DNA of 62,169 nucleotides, from positions 1 to 62,169 of the forward strand of contig JAGCXP010000124.1 of assembly GCA_017961345.1 (NCBI GenBank), read 5' to 3'. Each line of letters begins with the position of its first letter. Positions within the stretch are counted from its first letter, which is position 1. Both the position numbers and the translations under genes were made by a program. This DNA comes from Bacteroidales bacterium. GTDB lineage: Bacteria > Bacteroidota > Bacteroidia > Bacteroidales > UBA932. Shown piece after piece: positions 8,145 to 17,071 of the stretch. The notes below the pieces were generated by a model that was given only the letters and a program-made list of their open reading frames with translations, ran no database searches and was not told the DNA's origin.

Positions 8145-9131
8145 ATGAAACGGTTTCTCTTCGCCCTTACGCTCCTTGGGCTGTTATTCTCCTGTACCCG
8201 TGAAGAATCCGATCCTTCCGGTGGTTCCTCTGGTGGAAAGACCTCGCTGGTGGAAACGCTGGAGGCAAGCGAAATCGAAGCGGACCGGGCTACGCTGAAC
8301 GCCAAGCTTGATTTGACGGACATTCTTTATCAGAATATCAGCTTCGGTTTCCTCTGGGGAACCTCCGAGTCGGCGCTGGAAGAGGACATCCTCTGTGCGG
8401 ACATCCTCGACAAGGCGTTCTCTGCTTCTCTGGAAGGGCTTTCCCGTAAGACTCAGTACTGGTACAAGGCCTATGTCAAACTGGACGGCCAGACCTTCTA
8501 TGGCGAGGTCAAGACTTTTACGACCGAGGAGGGTCTTTGCCCCTCCGGCGCCGTTGATCTTGGGCTCAGTGTTTACTGGGGCACAACCAACCTCGGAGCG
8601 AGCAATCCCGAGGACTACGGCGATTACTACGCCTGGGGAGAAACACAGACGAAGTCGGACTATAGTTGGTCCACCTACAAGTGGGGAACCAGTTCTTCGT
8701 CCCTGACGAAATATAATACAGACAGTTATTGCGGTACGGTTGACAATAAGATCGTCTTGGAACCCGAGGACGATGTGGCGTCAAAGAAACTCGGCGGCAG
8801 TTGGCGCATTCCCACGGATGCGGAGTGGACGGAATTAAGGACCAATTGCACTTGGACATGGACCAGCAATTACAAAGGAACCGGTAAGGCCGGTCGAATT
8901 GTAACCAGTAATAAGACAGGCTTCACAGACAAGAGCATCTTCCTTCCCGCCGCGGGCTACCGGGGTGGCACGAGTCTGTACGATGCGGGAACCGACGGCT
9001 ACTACTGGTCCTCTTCCCTCAATACGGACTACCCGTACGACGCGTGGTACGTGGACTTCGGTTCCGACAATGTCAGCAGGCGCGGCAGCAACCGTTGCGA
9101 CGGGCAATCGGTCCGTCCCGTCACAGAATAA
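8145..9131 (+). CDS. Lipoprotein with C-terminal FISUMP (Fibrobacter succinogenes major paralogous) domain
   Basis: 328 residues. MKRFLFALTLLGLLFSC is a type II signal peptide with lipobox LFSC, so the protein is probably anchored in the outer or inner membrane. A fibronectin-like beta region (about 35-130, with YWYKAYVKLDGQTFYGEVKTF) precedes a FISUMP domain beginning VDLGLSVYWGTTNLGA and ending with the typical WYVDFGSDNVSR...GQSVRPV block. The family is common in Bacteroidota surface lipoproteins of unknown function. The ATG at 8145 is preferred over an in-frame start at 8133 because it places the basic residues directly before the hydrophobic core. It appears to be a single-gene transcript. 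Confidence 0.85.
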   Translation: MKRFLFALTLLGLLFSCTREESDPSGGSSGGKTSLVETLEASEIEADRATLNAKLDLTDILYQNISFGFLWGTSESALEEDILCADILDKAFSASLEGLSRKTQYWYKAYVKLDGQTFYGEVKTFTTEEGLCPSGAVDLGLSVYWGTTNLGASNPEDYGDYYAWGETQTKSDYSWSTYKWGTSSSSLTKYNTDSYCGTVDNKIVLEPEDDVASKKLGGSWRIPTDAEWTELRTNCTWTWTSNYKGTGKAGRIVTSNKTGFTDKSIFLPAAGYRGGTSLYDAGTDGYYWSSSLNTDYPYDAWYVDFGSDNVSRRGSNRCDGQSVRPVTE

Positions 9132-9144
9132 ACGTGCAACAAAA

Positions 9145-9175
9145 GGACGGCCAGGGCCTAGTGGCCCAGCCGTCC
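9145..9175 (+). terminator. GC-rich hairpin after the FISUMP lipoprotein gene
   Basis: GGACGGC/GCCGTCC outer stem with GGGCC/GGCCC inside and a TAGT loop, 14 bp after the stop codon. It lacks a T-tract, so termination is likely but not certain. The remaining sequence up to 9292 has no gene. Confidence 0.5.
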
Positions 9176-9292
9176 GGCTCACGGCGTATGCGGCGAGCAT
9201 CAATTTTTAAATCTTGGGCGAAGCCCCGCCTACGGCCGGATGGCCGAGGAGGCACGGTTCCGAGCGGTAGATTGCTAACTGCTGGTGGCCCT

Positions 9293-9322
9293 TTTGTATG
9301 AACGGGAAAATTGCTAATTTTG
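9293..9322 (+). promoter_or_regulatory. suhB promoter
   Basis: TTTG at 9293-9296 and TAATTTTG at 9315-9322 with an 18-bp gap, close to the Bacteroidota -33/-7 arrangement. The suhB ATG follows about 33 nt later. Confidence 0.6.
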
Positions 9323-9355
9323 CGGCTTGAACCTTTTTAAGGGAAAGAGCAGAAG

Positions 9356-10153
9356 ATGGAAATTGACATTGAACAAATTATCGCGGTCGTCCGTGACGCT
9401 TCGTCTTTGATGACGCGCTCCGGCTTTGAAGTGCGCGATAAGGGAACGCGGGAGAATCTGGTGACCACCTCGGACGTAGCCGTCCAGGAGCGGCTGATCG
9501 CGCGCCTTTCCGAGCTTCTTCCCGGCTGTGGATTCCTCTGCGAGGAGGACGACCTCAATGACATCGGCGGACACGAATACGTCTGGATCGTCGATCCCAT
9601 CGACGGAACGGCCAACTATGCCCGCGGGAACGAGAACTGCGCCGTCAGCGTGGGATTGATCCGGGGCGGGCAGCCTTATATGGGCGTGGTGTACAGCCCC
9701 TGGAGAGGGGAGTGCTATTCGGCGGTACGCGGCAGGGGTGCCTTCTGCAACGGAAAGCCCATCCACGTGTCCGTCCGCTCCTATGAGGACGGGATTCTTT
9801 TTACCGCCATGAGCACCTACCACAAGGAGTGGGCGCGTTCGTGCAGCGACATCATTTACGACATCTATATGGAATGCAACGATGTGCGCCGTACCGGTTC
9901 CGCCGCCGTGGAGCTTTGCCTGATGGCCGCCGGATTCGCCGACCTGTACTTTGAGATGCGCCTGATGCCCTGGGATTATGCCGCGGCGGCCCTGGTGCTC
10001 TCGGAGGCGGGCGGGGTCCTCTGCGGATTTGACGGAAAGAATCCCCCGTTGTATGTCCCGTCCATGATGATTGCCGCCAACAACGAAGAGAACTGCCGCC
10101 GGATTTCCGAGGTGGTTCACCGCCACCTGGCCGCCCTTCCCTGGGTGAACTGA
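9356..10153 (+). CDS. suhB: Inositol monophosphatase family protein
   Basis: 265 residues of the Mg-dependent, lithium-sensitive phosphatase family. The metal-binding signatures are EEDD near residue 62, WIVDPIDGTANYARG near 80-94 and WDYAAAALVLSEAGG near 205. The substrate could be myo-inositol-1-phosphate or, as in some relatives, 3'-phosphoadenosine phosphates or fructose-1,6-bisphosphate; sequence alone does not decide. It is transcribed from its own promoter and followed by the rpsL promoter. Confidence 0.88.
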   Translation: MEIDIEQIIAVVRDASSLMTRSGFEVRDKGTRENLVTTSDVAVQERLIARLSELLPGCGFLCEEDDLNDIGGHEYVWIVDPIDGTANYARGNENCAVSVGLIRGGQPYMGVVYSPWRGECYSAVRGRGAFCNGKPIHVSVRSYEDGILFTAMSTYHKEWARSCSDIIYDIYMECNDVRRTGSAAVELCLMAAGFADLYFEMRLMPWDYAAAALVLSEAGGVLCGFDGKNPPLYVPSMMIAANNEENCRRISEVVHRHLAALPWVN

Positions 10154-10197
10154 TGGCCTGCGCGGAAAGCTTCTGCTATCCGACAGAAGCGGAAATG

Positions 10198-10228
10198 TTG
10201 CGTATTAAGGAGAAAATCCGTATATTTG
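10198..10228 (+). promoter_or_regulatory. Promoter of the rpsL-rpsG-fusA-rpsJ operon
   Basis: TTG at 10198-10200 and TATATTTG at 10221-10228, spaced by 20 bp. A small CCCC/GGGG hairpin follows within the AT-rich leader before the ATG at 10280. Confidence 0.65.
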
Positions 10229-10279
10229 CAACCCCAAAAATGGGGAAAAGAAACATAAATTATTTATTTACAATTATTT

Positions 10280-10663
10280 ATGCCTACAATTCAACAACTT
10301 GTTCGCAAAGGCCGCGAGGAAATTGAAGTAAAAAGCAAATCCCGCGCGCTGGATTCTTGCCCTCAGAGAAGGGGTGTTTGCGTCCGTGTGTACACCACCA
10401 CGCCGAAGAAACCTAACTCGGCGATGCGTAAGGTGGCCCGTGTGCGCCTCACCAATTCGAAAGAGGTCAATGCGTACATCCCCGGAGAAGGCCACAACCT
10501 TCAGGAACACAGCATCGTGCTGGTTCGTGGCGGTCGTGTGAAGGATCTCCCGGGTGTGCGTTACCACATCCTTAGAGGAGCTTTGGATACGGCAGGCGTT
10601 GAGGGCAGGACCCAGTCCCGCTCCCTTTACGGTGCCAAACGTCCCAAGAAATCTAAGAAGTAA
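10280..10663 (+). CDS. rpsL: Ribosomal protein uS12
   Basis: 127 residues, starting [16 protein letters not shown], with the universally conserved [13 protein letters not shown] block and a basic tail [10 protein letters not shown]. The lysine in PKKPNS, where streptomycin-resistance substitutions usually occur, is the normal residue, as is the PGVRYH loop. First gene of the str-type operon. Confidence 0.98.
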   Translation: MPTIQQLVRKGREEIEVKSKSRALDSCPQRRGVCVRVYTTTPKKPNSAMRKVARVRLTNSKEVNAYIPGEGHNLQEHSIVLVRGGRVKDLPGVRYHILRGALDTAGVEGRTQSRSLYGAKRPKKSKK

Positions 10664-10694
10664 CCTTATTTTATTACCTTAACGTTTTTTAAAA

Positions 10695-11171
10695 ATGAGA
10701 AAATCGAAGCCTAAGAAGAGGATTCTACTTCCTGATCCCAAGTTTCACGATGTCAACGTGACCCGTTTCGTGAACAACCTTATGCTGCAGGGAAAGAAGA
10801 GTATCGCGTATTCTATTTTTTACGATGCCATTGACATGGTAGGCGAGAAGATGAAAGATTCTGACAAGGCTCCTCTTGATATTTGGAGGAAAGCGCTCGA
10901 GAACATCACCCCGCAGGTTGAGGTGAAGTCCCGCCGTATCGGCGGCGCCAACTTCCAGGTGCCTATGGAGGTGCGCCCCGAAAGGAAGATCTCGCTGTCC
11001 ATGAAGAACATGATTGTCTTCGCCCGCAAGCGTTCCGGCCACTCCATGGCAGAAAAGCTCTGTGCTGAAATCATCGCCGCCTACAACAGTGAAGGCGCCG
11101 CGTTCAAACGCAAAGAGGATATGCACAGAATGGCCGAAGCCAACAAGGCTTTTGCCCACTTCCGTTTCTAA
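10695..11171 (+). CDS. rpsG: Ribosomal protein uS7
   Basis: 158 residues, starting [22 protein letters not shown]. It carries the conserved [13 protein letters not shown] block and ends [13 protein letters not shown]. It is a primary binder of the 16S rRNA 3' major domain and lies between rpsL and fusA as usual. Nothing is truncated. Confidence 0.98.
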   Translation: MRKSKPKKRILLPDPKFHDVNVTRFVNNLMLQGKKSIAYSIFYDAIDMVGEKMKDSDKAPLDIWRKALENITPQVEVKSRRIGGANFQVPMEVRPERKISLSMKNMIVFARKRSGHSMAEKLCAEIIAAYNSEGAAFKRKEDMHRMAEANKAFAHFRF

Positions 11172-11185
11172 TCTGAGTACGTAAG

Positions 11186-13297
11186 ATGGCAAGAGACCTT
11201 AAATATACAAGGAACATCGGCATCATGGCCCACATCGATGCCGGCAAGACCACCACTTCCGAGCGTATTCTTTACTACACCGGTAAGACCCACAAGATCG
11301 GCGAGGTGCACGAAGGTGCCGCGACGATGGACTGGATGGTTCAGGAGCAGGAGAGGGGTATCACCATCACCTCCGCTGCCACGACCGCTTTCTGGCACTA
11401 TCAGGGCCAGACCTACCAGATCAACCTCATCGACACTCCGGGACACGTGGACTTCACCGTGGAGGTGGAACGCTCGCTGCGCGTGCTCGACGGGACGGTC
11501 GCTACGTTCTGCGCCGTCGGTAAGGTGCAGCCGCAGAGTGAGACGGTCTGGCGTCAGGCCGACAAGTACGGTGTTCCCAAAATCGCGTACGTCAACAAAA
11601 TGGACCGCGTGGGTGCTGACTTCCTCGCGGTTGTCTCGGAAATCAAAGAAAAACTCGGTGCCCGTGCGGTGCCCATCTGCCTGCCGATCGGCAGCGAAGA
11701 CAAGTTCGCCGGTATCGTGGACCTGATTGCTCAGAAAGCGATCTATTACGACAACACCGATGAGCTCGTCAACTATCAGGTAAAGGACGTTCCCGCCGAA
11801 ATGGCCGCCGAAGTGGCCGAGTGGCGCGGACAGCTGATCGAAGCCGCCGCCGAATACGACGAGGCCCTGATGGAGAAGTTCTTCGACGATCCCGACTCCA
11901 TTTCGGAAGACGAAATCATCGCCGCACTGCGCAAGGCGACCATCGACATGTCGATTGTTCCCGCCTGCTGCGGTTCCTCCTTCAAGAACAAAGGCGTTCA
12001 GTTCCTGCTCGACGCCGTGATGCGCTACCTGCCTTCTCCGCTGGACAAAGGTGCCGTGATCGGTACCGATCCCCGTTCCGGCAATGAGGTGAAGCGCAAC
12101 CCGGACGCCAAGGAACCTTTCTGCGCCCTGGTGTTCAAGATTGCGACCGATCCCTTCGTGGGCCGTCTCGCGTTCCTGCGCGCCTACTCCGGACGCCTGG
12201 ATGCCGGTTCCTATGTGCTGAACACCCGTTCCGACAAGAAGGAGAGGGTGGCCCGCCTCTATCAGATGCACTCCAACAAGCAGAACCCCATCGAATTCGT
12301 CGAGGCCGGCGATATCTGCGCCGCCGTCGGATTCAAGGACCTGCGTACGGGTGATACCATCTGCGTAGAGAACGCGCCTGTTACCCTCGAATCCATGGAG
12401 TTCCCCGATCCGGTGATCGGACTCGCCGTCGAGCCCAAGACCCAGAAGGATCTTGACAAACTCGGCATCGCGCTCGCCAAACTGGCGGAAGAGGATCCTA
12501 CCTTCACCGTCAAGAGCGACCACGAGACCGGCCAGACCGTCATCAGCGGTATGGGTGAGCTTCACCTGGACATCATCGTGGACCGTCTCCGTCGTGAATT
12601 CGGCGTGGATATCAACCAAGGTGCGCCTCAGGTCAACTACAAGGAAGCCATCACCGGTACCGTCCAGCATCGCGAAGTCTTCAAGAAACAGACGGGTGGC
12701 CGCGGTAAGTTTGCGGATATCATCGTGGAAATCGGTCCTGCCGACGAGGGCGTGACCGGCCTTCAGTTCATCGACGAGGTGAAGGGCGGCAACGTTCCCA
12801 AGGAGTTCATTCCTTCCGTCGAGAAGGGCTTCAAGTCCGCGATGGCCAACGGCGTGCTCGCCGGTTACGAGGTCCAGAGCCTCAAGGTGACCCTCAAGGA
12901 TGGTTCCTTCCACCCTGTGGACTCCGACCAGCTCTCCTTCGAAGTCGCCGGCCGTATGGCTTTCCGCCACGCTTGCCCGAAGGCCAAACCGGTTCTCCTC
13001 GAGCCGATTATGAACCTTGAAGTCGTGACGCCCGAAGACTATATGGGTGACATCGTGGGTGATCTGAACCGCCGTCGCGGCCAGATTAACGCCATGGATT
13101 CCACCACGGGCGCCCGCATTATCAAGGCGTTTGTTCCCCTTTCCGAGCAGTTCGGCTATGTGACCATCCTGAGGACCATTTCCTCCGGACGTGCCACCAG
13201 CACGATGTCCTTCGACCACTATGCGGAAGTACCTGCCGCCCTGGCCAAGGAGATTATCGAAAAGAGCGGATTCAAGATGTCGGATGACGATGAATAA
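11186..13297 (+). CDS. fusA: Elongation factor G
   Basis: 703-residue translational GTPase that drives ribosomal translocation. G1 is [13 protein letters not shown], the switch I region is [12 protein letters not shown]3 is DTPGHVDFT and G4 is NKMDR. Domains II to V are complete, with the C-terminal [10 protein letters not shown] block. Position directly after rpsG marks it as the housekeeping EF-G rather than a paralogue or a tetracycline-protection protein. Confidence 0.98.
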   Translation: MARDLKYTRNIGIMAHIDAGKTTTSERILYYTGKTHKIGEVHEGAATMDWMVQEQERGITITSAATTAFWHYQGQTYQINLIDTPGHVDFTVEVERSLRVLDGTVATFCAVGKVQPQSETVWRQADKYGVPKIAYVNKMDRVGADFLAVVSEIKEKLGARAVPICLPIGSEDKFAGIVDLIAQKAIYYDNTDELVNYQVKDVPAEMAAEVAEWRGQLIEAAAEYDEALMEKFFDDPDSISEDEIIAALRKATIDMSIVPACCGSSFKNKGVQFLLDAVMRYLPSPLDKGAVIGTDPRSGNEVKRNPDAKEPFCALVFKIATDPFVGRLAFLRAYSGRLDAGSYVLNTRSDKKERVARLYQMHSNKQNPIEFVEAGDICAAVGFKDLRTGDTICVENAPVTLESMEFPDPVIGLAVEPKTQKDLDKLGIALAKLAEEDPTFTVKSDHETGQTVISGMGELHLDIIVDRLRREFGVDINQGAPQVNYKEAITGTVQHREVFKKQTGGRGKFADIIVEIGPADEGVTGLQFIDEVKGGNVPKEFIPSVEKGFKSAMANGVLAGYEVQSLKVTLKDGSFHPVDSDQLSFEVAGRMAFRHACPKAKPVLLEPIMNLEVVTPEDYMGDIVGDLNRRRGQINAMDSTTGARIIKAFVPLSEQFGYVTILRTISSGRATSTMSFDHYAEVPAALAKEIIEKSGFKMSDDDE

Positions 13298-13313
13298 TTA
13301 AATACTGATGATT

Positions 13314-13619
13314 ATGAACCAGATTATAAGAATTAAACTCAAATCTTTCGATCACATGCTGGTTGACAAGTCAGCCAAGAAGATCGTCGAGACGGTTGCT
13401 TCTACCGGTGCCCGTGTGAATGGTCCCATTCCCCTTCCCACCGACAAGAAGATTTTCACGGTCAACCGCTCCACCTTCGTCAACAAGAAGGCTCGCGAGC
13501 AGTTTGAACTCGATGCTTACTGCCGTCTGCTGGACATCTACGACTCCACCCCGAAGACGGTGGATGCGCTGATGAAGCTTGAACTTCCTTCCGGCGTCAA
13601 CGTCGAGATCAAGGTCTGA
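13314..13619 (+). CDS. rpsJ: Ribosomal protein uS10
   Basis: 101 residues from [28 protein letters not shown], with [26 protein letters not shown] in the middle. A second ATG two codons upstream (13308) is also possible. In many Bacteroidota rpsJ leads on into rplC and the S10 operon, but here it is followed by a terminator hairpin and a tRNA, so this locus ends at rpsJ. Confidence 0.97.
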   Translation: MNQIIRIKLKSFDHMLVDKSAKKIVETVASTGARVNGPIPLPTDKKIFTVNRSTFVNKKAREQFELDAYCRLLDIYDSTPKTVDALMKLELPSGVNVEIKV

Positions 13620-13660
13620 CATTGACTTGTCTGCCGCCCGTTAAGCGGCTGATCCGATAC

Positions 13661-13695
13661 AAGGGGTTGGCCATTCATTGGCGAACCCCTTATTT
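13661..13695 (+). terminator. Intrinsic terminator after rpsJ
   Basis: AAGGGGTT (13661-13668) pairs with AACCCCTT (13684-13691), with GCCA/TGGC inside and a short loop, followed by TTATTT. A smaller GCCGC/GCGGC hairpin precedes it (13633-13649). Strong candidate end of the rpsL-fusA-rpsJ transcript. Confidence 0.75.
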
Positions 13696-13769
13696 GGTCC
13701 CTTAGCTCAGTTGGTCAGAGCAGCGGACTCATAATCCGTGGGTCGCAGGTTCAAGCCCTGCAGGGACCA
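13696..13769 (+). tRNA. tRNA with CAU anticodon, probably tRNA-Ile2
   Basis: A 74-nt cloverleaf: acceptor GGTCCCT/AGGGACC, D arm GCTC...GAGC, anticodon stem GCGGA/TCCGT with loop CTCATAA, T arm GCAGG TTCAAGC CCTGC. The anticodon is CAT. The D-arm and T-arm sequences (CTTAGCTCAG, GGTTCAAG.CC) resemble bacterial tRNA-Ile2, whose C34 is changed to lysidine by TilS, more than elongator tRNA-Met. A non-initiator identity is supported by the fully paired first acceptor base pair. CCA is not encoded. Confidence 0.9.
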
Positions 13770-13777
13770 CTCTCTTT

Positions 13778-15412
13778 TTACTTTTTGTCGGGAGATTTGC
13801 CGTCTTTGTAGAGGAAGCGGCGAATCTTGAGGGTAGCGGTCTTGATGAAGGGCTCCTGCTCGATCTGAACTTCCTTGATGCGGCTGTTGCGGTTGACCTT
13901 GGAGTTGACGAAGTCGAGGATTTCCGCCTTGCGTTTTTCGAGGTCTTCGAGGAATTTGTCCTGGTTGTCGTAGTTCCAGTCAAGGACATCGTCGTTGAAG
14001 TGGACGAGGGCAATCAGATGGCCGTCTTTCTCGACGACGAGGGATTCGTTGACATCGCGGAAGTTATTGATGACGCTCTCGATTTCTTCGGGGTAGATGT
14101 TTTCGCCGGAAGGACCGATAATCACGCTGCCGAGCCGTCCTTTGATGGAGTAGCGCCCCTTCTTGTCGAGGGTGGCGAGGTCGCCGGTGTGGAACCAGCC
14201 GTCGTCGGAGAGCACTTCGCGGGTGCGGCGGTAATCTTTGTAGTATCCCATCATCACGGCGTCGCCCTTGACGACGATTTCCCCTTCTCCGGTCGCAGGA
14301 TTGATGTTTTCAAGACGGATCTGTACGCCGTGGGCATGGATGCCGGTGGTGCCGAGGTGCGTCTTGTAGGGGCTGGCGTTGCAGATCAGCGGTGCCACTT
14401 CCGTCATGCCGTAGCCGATGGCGTAGGGGAATGCGGCCTTCCCGAGGAAATCTTCCACTTCCGCGTCGAGTTTGGCGCCGCCGATACCGAAGAATTTGAT
14501 GCGTCCTCCGAAAGTGCCCTTGAGTTTCATGCCCACGAGCCAGTAAAGCAGGCGGGGGAAACTCTTTTTGAGACTGCGGAGGAAGCGGCTCTTTTCAATC
14601 GTCGGAACGATGCTGTTGCGGTAGATTTTCTCGATAACGAGCGGGACGGACAACATGACCGTCGGGCGGAGCGACTTCAGGGCCGGCAGCAGTACGGAGG
14701 CTGTGGGCGGCCGGTTCATATACCAGGTCATCGCGCCGGTGGCGAAGGCATAGAGCATGCCGATGCTCATTTCGTAGGTGTGGGCCAGCGGAAGGATGGA
14801 CAGGAACACGTCGTGGCGGAACACGGGCTGGGCCTTCCAGGCGGCGAGGATGTTTGCGCAGAAGTTGCGGTGTGTCAGCATCACTCCCTTGGCGGAGCCG
14901 GTGGTGCCCGAGGTGTAGATCAGGCAGGCGAGGTCGTCCGGTTGCGGGGCTTTGATGCGTCCGTCGCAGGTGTAGGCGCTGTCTTCAGCCTGGAGGATGC
15001 TCAAATCGTCGGTGGCGATGACAATGTGCATCTTGTCGAGCAGATCCTTCGGAATTTTCGGAAAGAGCCGGCGGGAGACGAACATCGCCTTGGTTTCGGA
15101 GTGGGTGAGGATGTTGCGGATTTCATTTTCGCTCAGTTCCGTCAGCATCGGGACGGCGATGCGGCCGAAGGCGGTGACGGAAAAGAAGGCGATGGCCCAG
15201 TTGGGCATATTCTGAGAGAAAATCGCAACTTTGTCGTTGGGGTTGATGCCGAAATTCGAAAGCAGACGGGAAATCCTCCGGCAGCAGTCTTTGAATTCGG
15301 CATAATTGTAGCGGCCGCCCTTTTCGCCTACAATGCCGTAAGCGGGACGTTTGGCGTATTTGCTCGTTGCGTAGGAAAAGACCTCCGCAAGCGTTTGAAA
15401 ATCATGTTTCAT
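13778..15412 (-). CDS. Long-chain acyl-CoA ligase / AMP-dependent synthetase
   Basis: 544-residue member of the adenylate-forming superfamily. The AMP-binding signature is YTSGTTGSAKGVMLTHRN near residue 166, the adenine motif YGMTEVAPL near 335, and GWFHTGDLATLDKKGRYSIKGR near 407-428 holds the hinge and ribose-binding aspartate. It probably activates fatty acids with ATP and CoA. It lies 31 bp downstream of a PlsC-type acyltransferase gene on the same strand, which suggests that activated acyl groups are used for phospholipid or other lipid acylation. The C-terminus ends within 10 bp of the convergent tRNA gene. Confidence 0.92.
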   Translation of the reverse strand: MKHDFQTLAEVFSYATSKYAKRPAYGIVGEKGGRYNYAEFKDCCRRISRLLSNFGINPNDKVAIFSQNMPNWAIAFFSVTAFGRIAVPMLTELSENEIRNILTHSETKAMFVSRRLFPKIPKDLLDKMHIVIATDDLSILQAEDSAYTCDGRIKAPQPDDLACLIYTSGTTGSAKGVMLTHRNFCANILAAWKAQPVFRHDVFLSILPLAHTYEMSIGMLYAFATGAMTWYMNRPPTASVLLPALKSLRPTVMLSVPLVIEKIYRNSIVPTIEKSRFLRSLKKSFPRLLYWLVGMKLKGTFGGRIKFFGIGGAKLDAEVEDFLGKAAFPYAIGYGMTEVAPLICNASPYKTHLGTTGIHAHGVQIRLENINPATGEGEIVVKGDAVMMGYYKDYRRTREVLSDDGWFHTGDLATLDKKGRYSIKGRLGSVIIGPSGENIYPEEIESVINNFRDVNESLVVEKDGHLIALVHFNDDVLDWNYDNQDKFLEDLEKRKAEILDFVNSKVNRNSRIKEVQIEQEPFIKTATLKIRRFLYKDGKSPDKK

Positions 15413-15443
15413 CAGAAGCGGTTTAGGGTTTAAATGCGAGCTT

Positions 15444-16001
15444 CTAGTGCGTGATGTAATTCTCGGGGTGCTTGCCGGTCAGGTGCATCTCCTCATACAT
15501 CTTCTGGATACGCTCCATGTCGGCGCGGGCATCGTCGGTCAGTTCGACCCTCTGTCCTCTTCCCACACGTTTGGTTCCCCAGTCAAAGTAGCCCAGGTAC
15601 ACGGGAATGCCGGTCTGACGGGCAATCAGATGGAAGCCGGTTTTCCAGTGGGCGATGGGTTTGCGGGTGCCTTCAGGTGCAAGGGCCAGGTGGAACTTGC
15701 CGCCCTTTTCCATTTCCTTGATGATGCTGCGGACCAGCCGGGTGGGACTCGTACGGTCCACCGGGATGCCGCCCATCGCGCGGATAAGCCAGCCCAGGGG
15801 AGGGAAGAACATATCTTTCTTTACCATACATTTGGCATGGCCTCCGACGGAGGTATAATAGAGGTAGGAAATCAAAAAGTCCCAGATGGAGGTGTGAGGT
15901 ACACCCAGGATGATGCAACGATCTTCCTCCACGGGGGGCTCGACGGCCGTCCAACCGAGCAGGCGGAGGCATTTTCCGCATAATTTCGCTTTGAAGCCCA
16001 T
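15444..16001 (-). CDS. PlsC-type 1-acyl-glycerol-3-phosphate acyltransferase family protein
   Basis: 185 residues. The acyltransferase HX4D motif is HTSIWD near residue 37 and the substrate motif is APEGTRKP near 107; GGIPVDRT is the second conserved block. It is shorter than E. coli PlsC and resembles the compact bacterial group whose substrate is not always lysophosphatidate. No clear transmembrane helix is visible, so peripheral membrane association is likely. First gene of a two-gene operon with the acyl-CoA ligase, with a divergent promoter shared with metF. Confidence 0.85.
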   Translation of the reverse strand: MGFKAKLCGKCLRLLGWTAVEPPVEEDRCIILGVPHTSIWDFLISYLYYTSVGGHAKCMVKKDMFFPPLGWLIRAMGGIPVDRTSPTRLVRSIIKEMEKGGKFHLALAPEGTRKPIAHWKTGFHLIARQTGIPVYLGYFDWGTKRVGRGQRVELTDDARADMERIQKMYEEMHLTGKHPENYITH

Positions 16002-16024
16002 GTCGTTTCAATTTTGTTCCGTCG

Positions 16025-16032
16025 CAAAGGTA
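16025..16032 (-). promoter_or_regulatory. Promoter -7 box for the acyltransferase-ligase operon
   Basis: Minus strand TACCTTTG, 24 nt upstream of the ATG at 16001, back to back with the metF box. Confidence 0.6.
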
Positions 16033-16076
16033 AGGATTTTTTCTTATTAAGCCGCCGTTTGTTGGCCGCTTTTTCT

Positions 16077-16084
16077 TACCTTTG
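16077..16084 (+). promoter_or_regulatory. Promoter -7 box for metF-metH
   Basis: TACCTTTG, 39 nt upstream of the metF ATG. An in-frame TTG at 16082 lies inside this box and so is not a credible translation start. No SAM or cobalamin riboswitch fits in the short leader. Confidence 0.6.
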
Positions 16085-16123
16085 CGGTTCACGGGAGATA
16101 AACGAACATCGTCCAGAGAATCT

Positions 16124-17053
16124 ATGAAGATATCCGAAATACTTGCGCGTAGCGGCCAGCCTTTCCCCTCAATAGAGATTGTACCCCCTCTCAAAGGCAT
16201 CAGCAAGGAAGAGCTTCTCTCTTCCATCCAGCCCCTGATGGCCTTTCATCCGCCTTTTATCAACGTTACCTGTCATCGCGACGAGATAGAATTCCGCCCC
16301 GAAGCGGACGGCAGTTGGTCGCGTCACAGCGTGCGCAGAAGGGTGAGCGAGACGGCGGTGTGCGCGGCGATTCAGGCCCGTTTCCCCCAGGTCGAGGTGG
16401 TGCCTCACCTGATTGGAGCCGGTATGACGCGCGAGATGATGGATAGCCAGCTATACGATCTTGCCTTCATGGGTATCGAGAACGTGTTGGCCTTGCGCGG
16501 CGATTGCCTTACGGGCGAGAAACGCTTTACCCCGGAGCCCGGGGGATACCGCTATGCCAGCGAATTGGTGGCGGACATCCGCCGTTTTGAAAAGGCCCAG
16601 GGTGCCTCTTTCTGTATTGGCGTCGGCGCGTATCCCGAAAAGCATTTCGAAGCGCCCAACCTGGAAATGGATATCGAAAATCTCAAACGCAAGGTGGACG
16701 AGGGGGCGGATTATGTCGTGACGCAGATGTTCTTCGACAATGCGGTGTTCTACGCCTTCCGCGACAAATGCGTGTCGGCGGGCATTCATGTGCCGGTCCT
16801 GCCCGGCCTGAAACCCCTTTCCACGGCCCGTCAGGTGGAAATGCTGCCCGAGTCCTTCTCGCTGGACATTCCGAAGGCCCTTGCCGCCCGGGTCGTCGCC
16901 CATGCCGATGACAAGGCTGCCTGTTATGAAATTGGCGCCGAGTGGTGTGCCGCCCAATGTGCCGATCTGCTGAAAAACGGTGTTCCTGCCGTCCATTTCT
17001 ATACGATGGGCAAGTCCGACAACATCGTGCGTATCCTGCGCGAGTGTTTCTAA
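16124..17053 (+). CDS. metF: 5,10-methylenetetrahydrofolate reductase
   Basis: 309-residue flavoprotein that reduces methylene-THF to methyl-THF, the methyl donor for MetH next door. The barrel begins MKISEILARSGQPFPSIEIVPP, with the conserved FINVTCHRDE, LALRGD and YVVTQMFFDN blocks. The ATG at 16124 is chosen because the only longer start overlaps the promoter. The spacing to metH is 18 bp, so the two genes form the methionine methyl-transfer operon. Confidence 0.95.
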   Translation: MKISEILARSGQPFPSIEIVPPLKGISKEELLSSIQPLMAFHPPFINVTCHRDEIEFRPEADGSWSRHSVRRRVSETAVCAAIQARFPQVEVVPHLIGAGMTREMMDSQLYDLAFMGIENVLALRGDCLTGEKRFTPEPGGYRYASELVADIRRFEKAQGASFCIGVGAYPEKHFEAPNLEMDIENLKRKVDEGADYVVTQMFFDNAVFYAFRDKCVSAGIHVPVLPGLKPLSTARQVEMLPESFSLDIPKALAARVVAHADDKAACYEIGAEWCAAQCADLLKNGVPAVHFYTMGKSDNIVRILRECF

Positions 17054-17071
17054 AAGAGGCGTTTTCCGCTG

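Noticed and set aside
11168..13219. A 683-codon open frame on the minus strand
   Set aside because: Antisense to fusA; no family resemblance, explained by codon bias of the true gene.
14000..15433. A 477-codon open frame on the plus strand
   Set aside because: Antisense to the acyl-CoA ligase, which has all its motifs on the minus strand.
16025..16123. SAM or cobalamin riboswitch upstream of metF-metH
   Set aside because: The leader is only about 40 nt and lacks the conserved riboswitch boxes.
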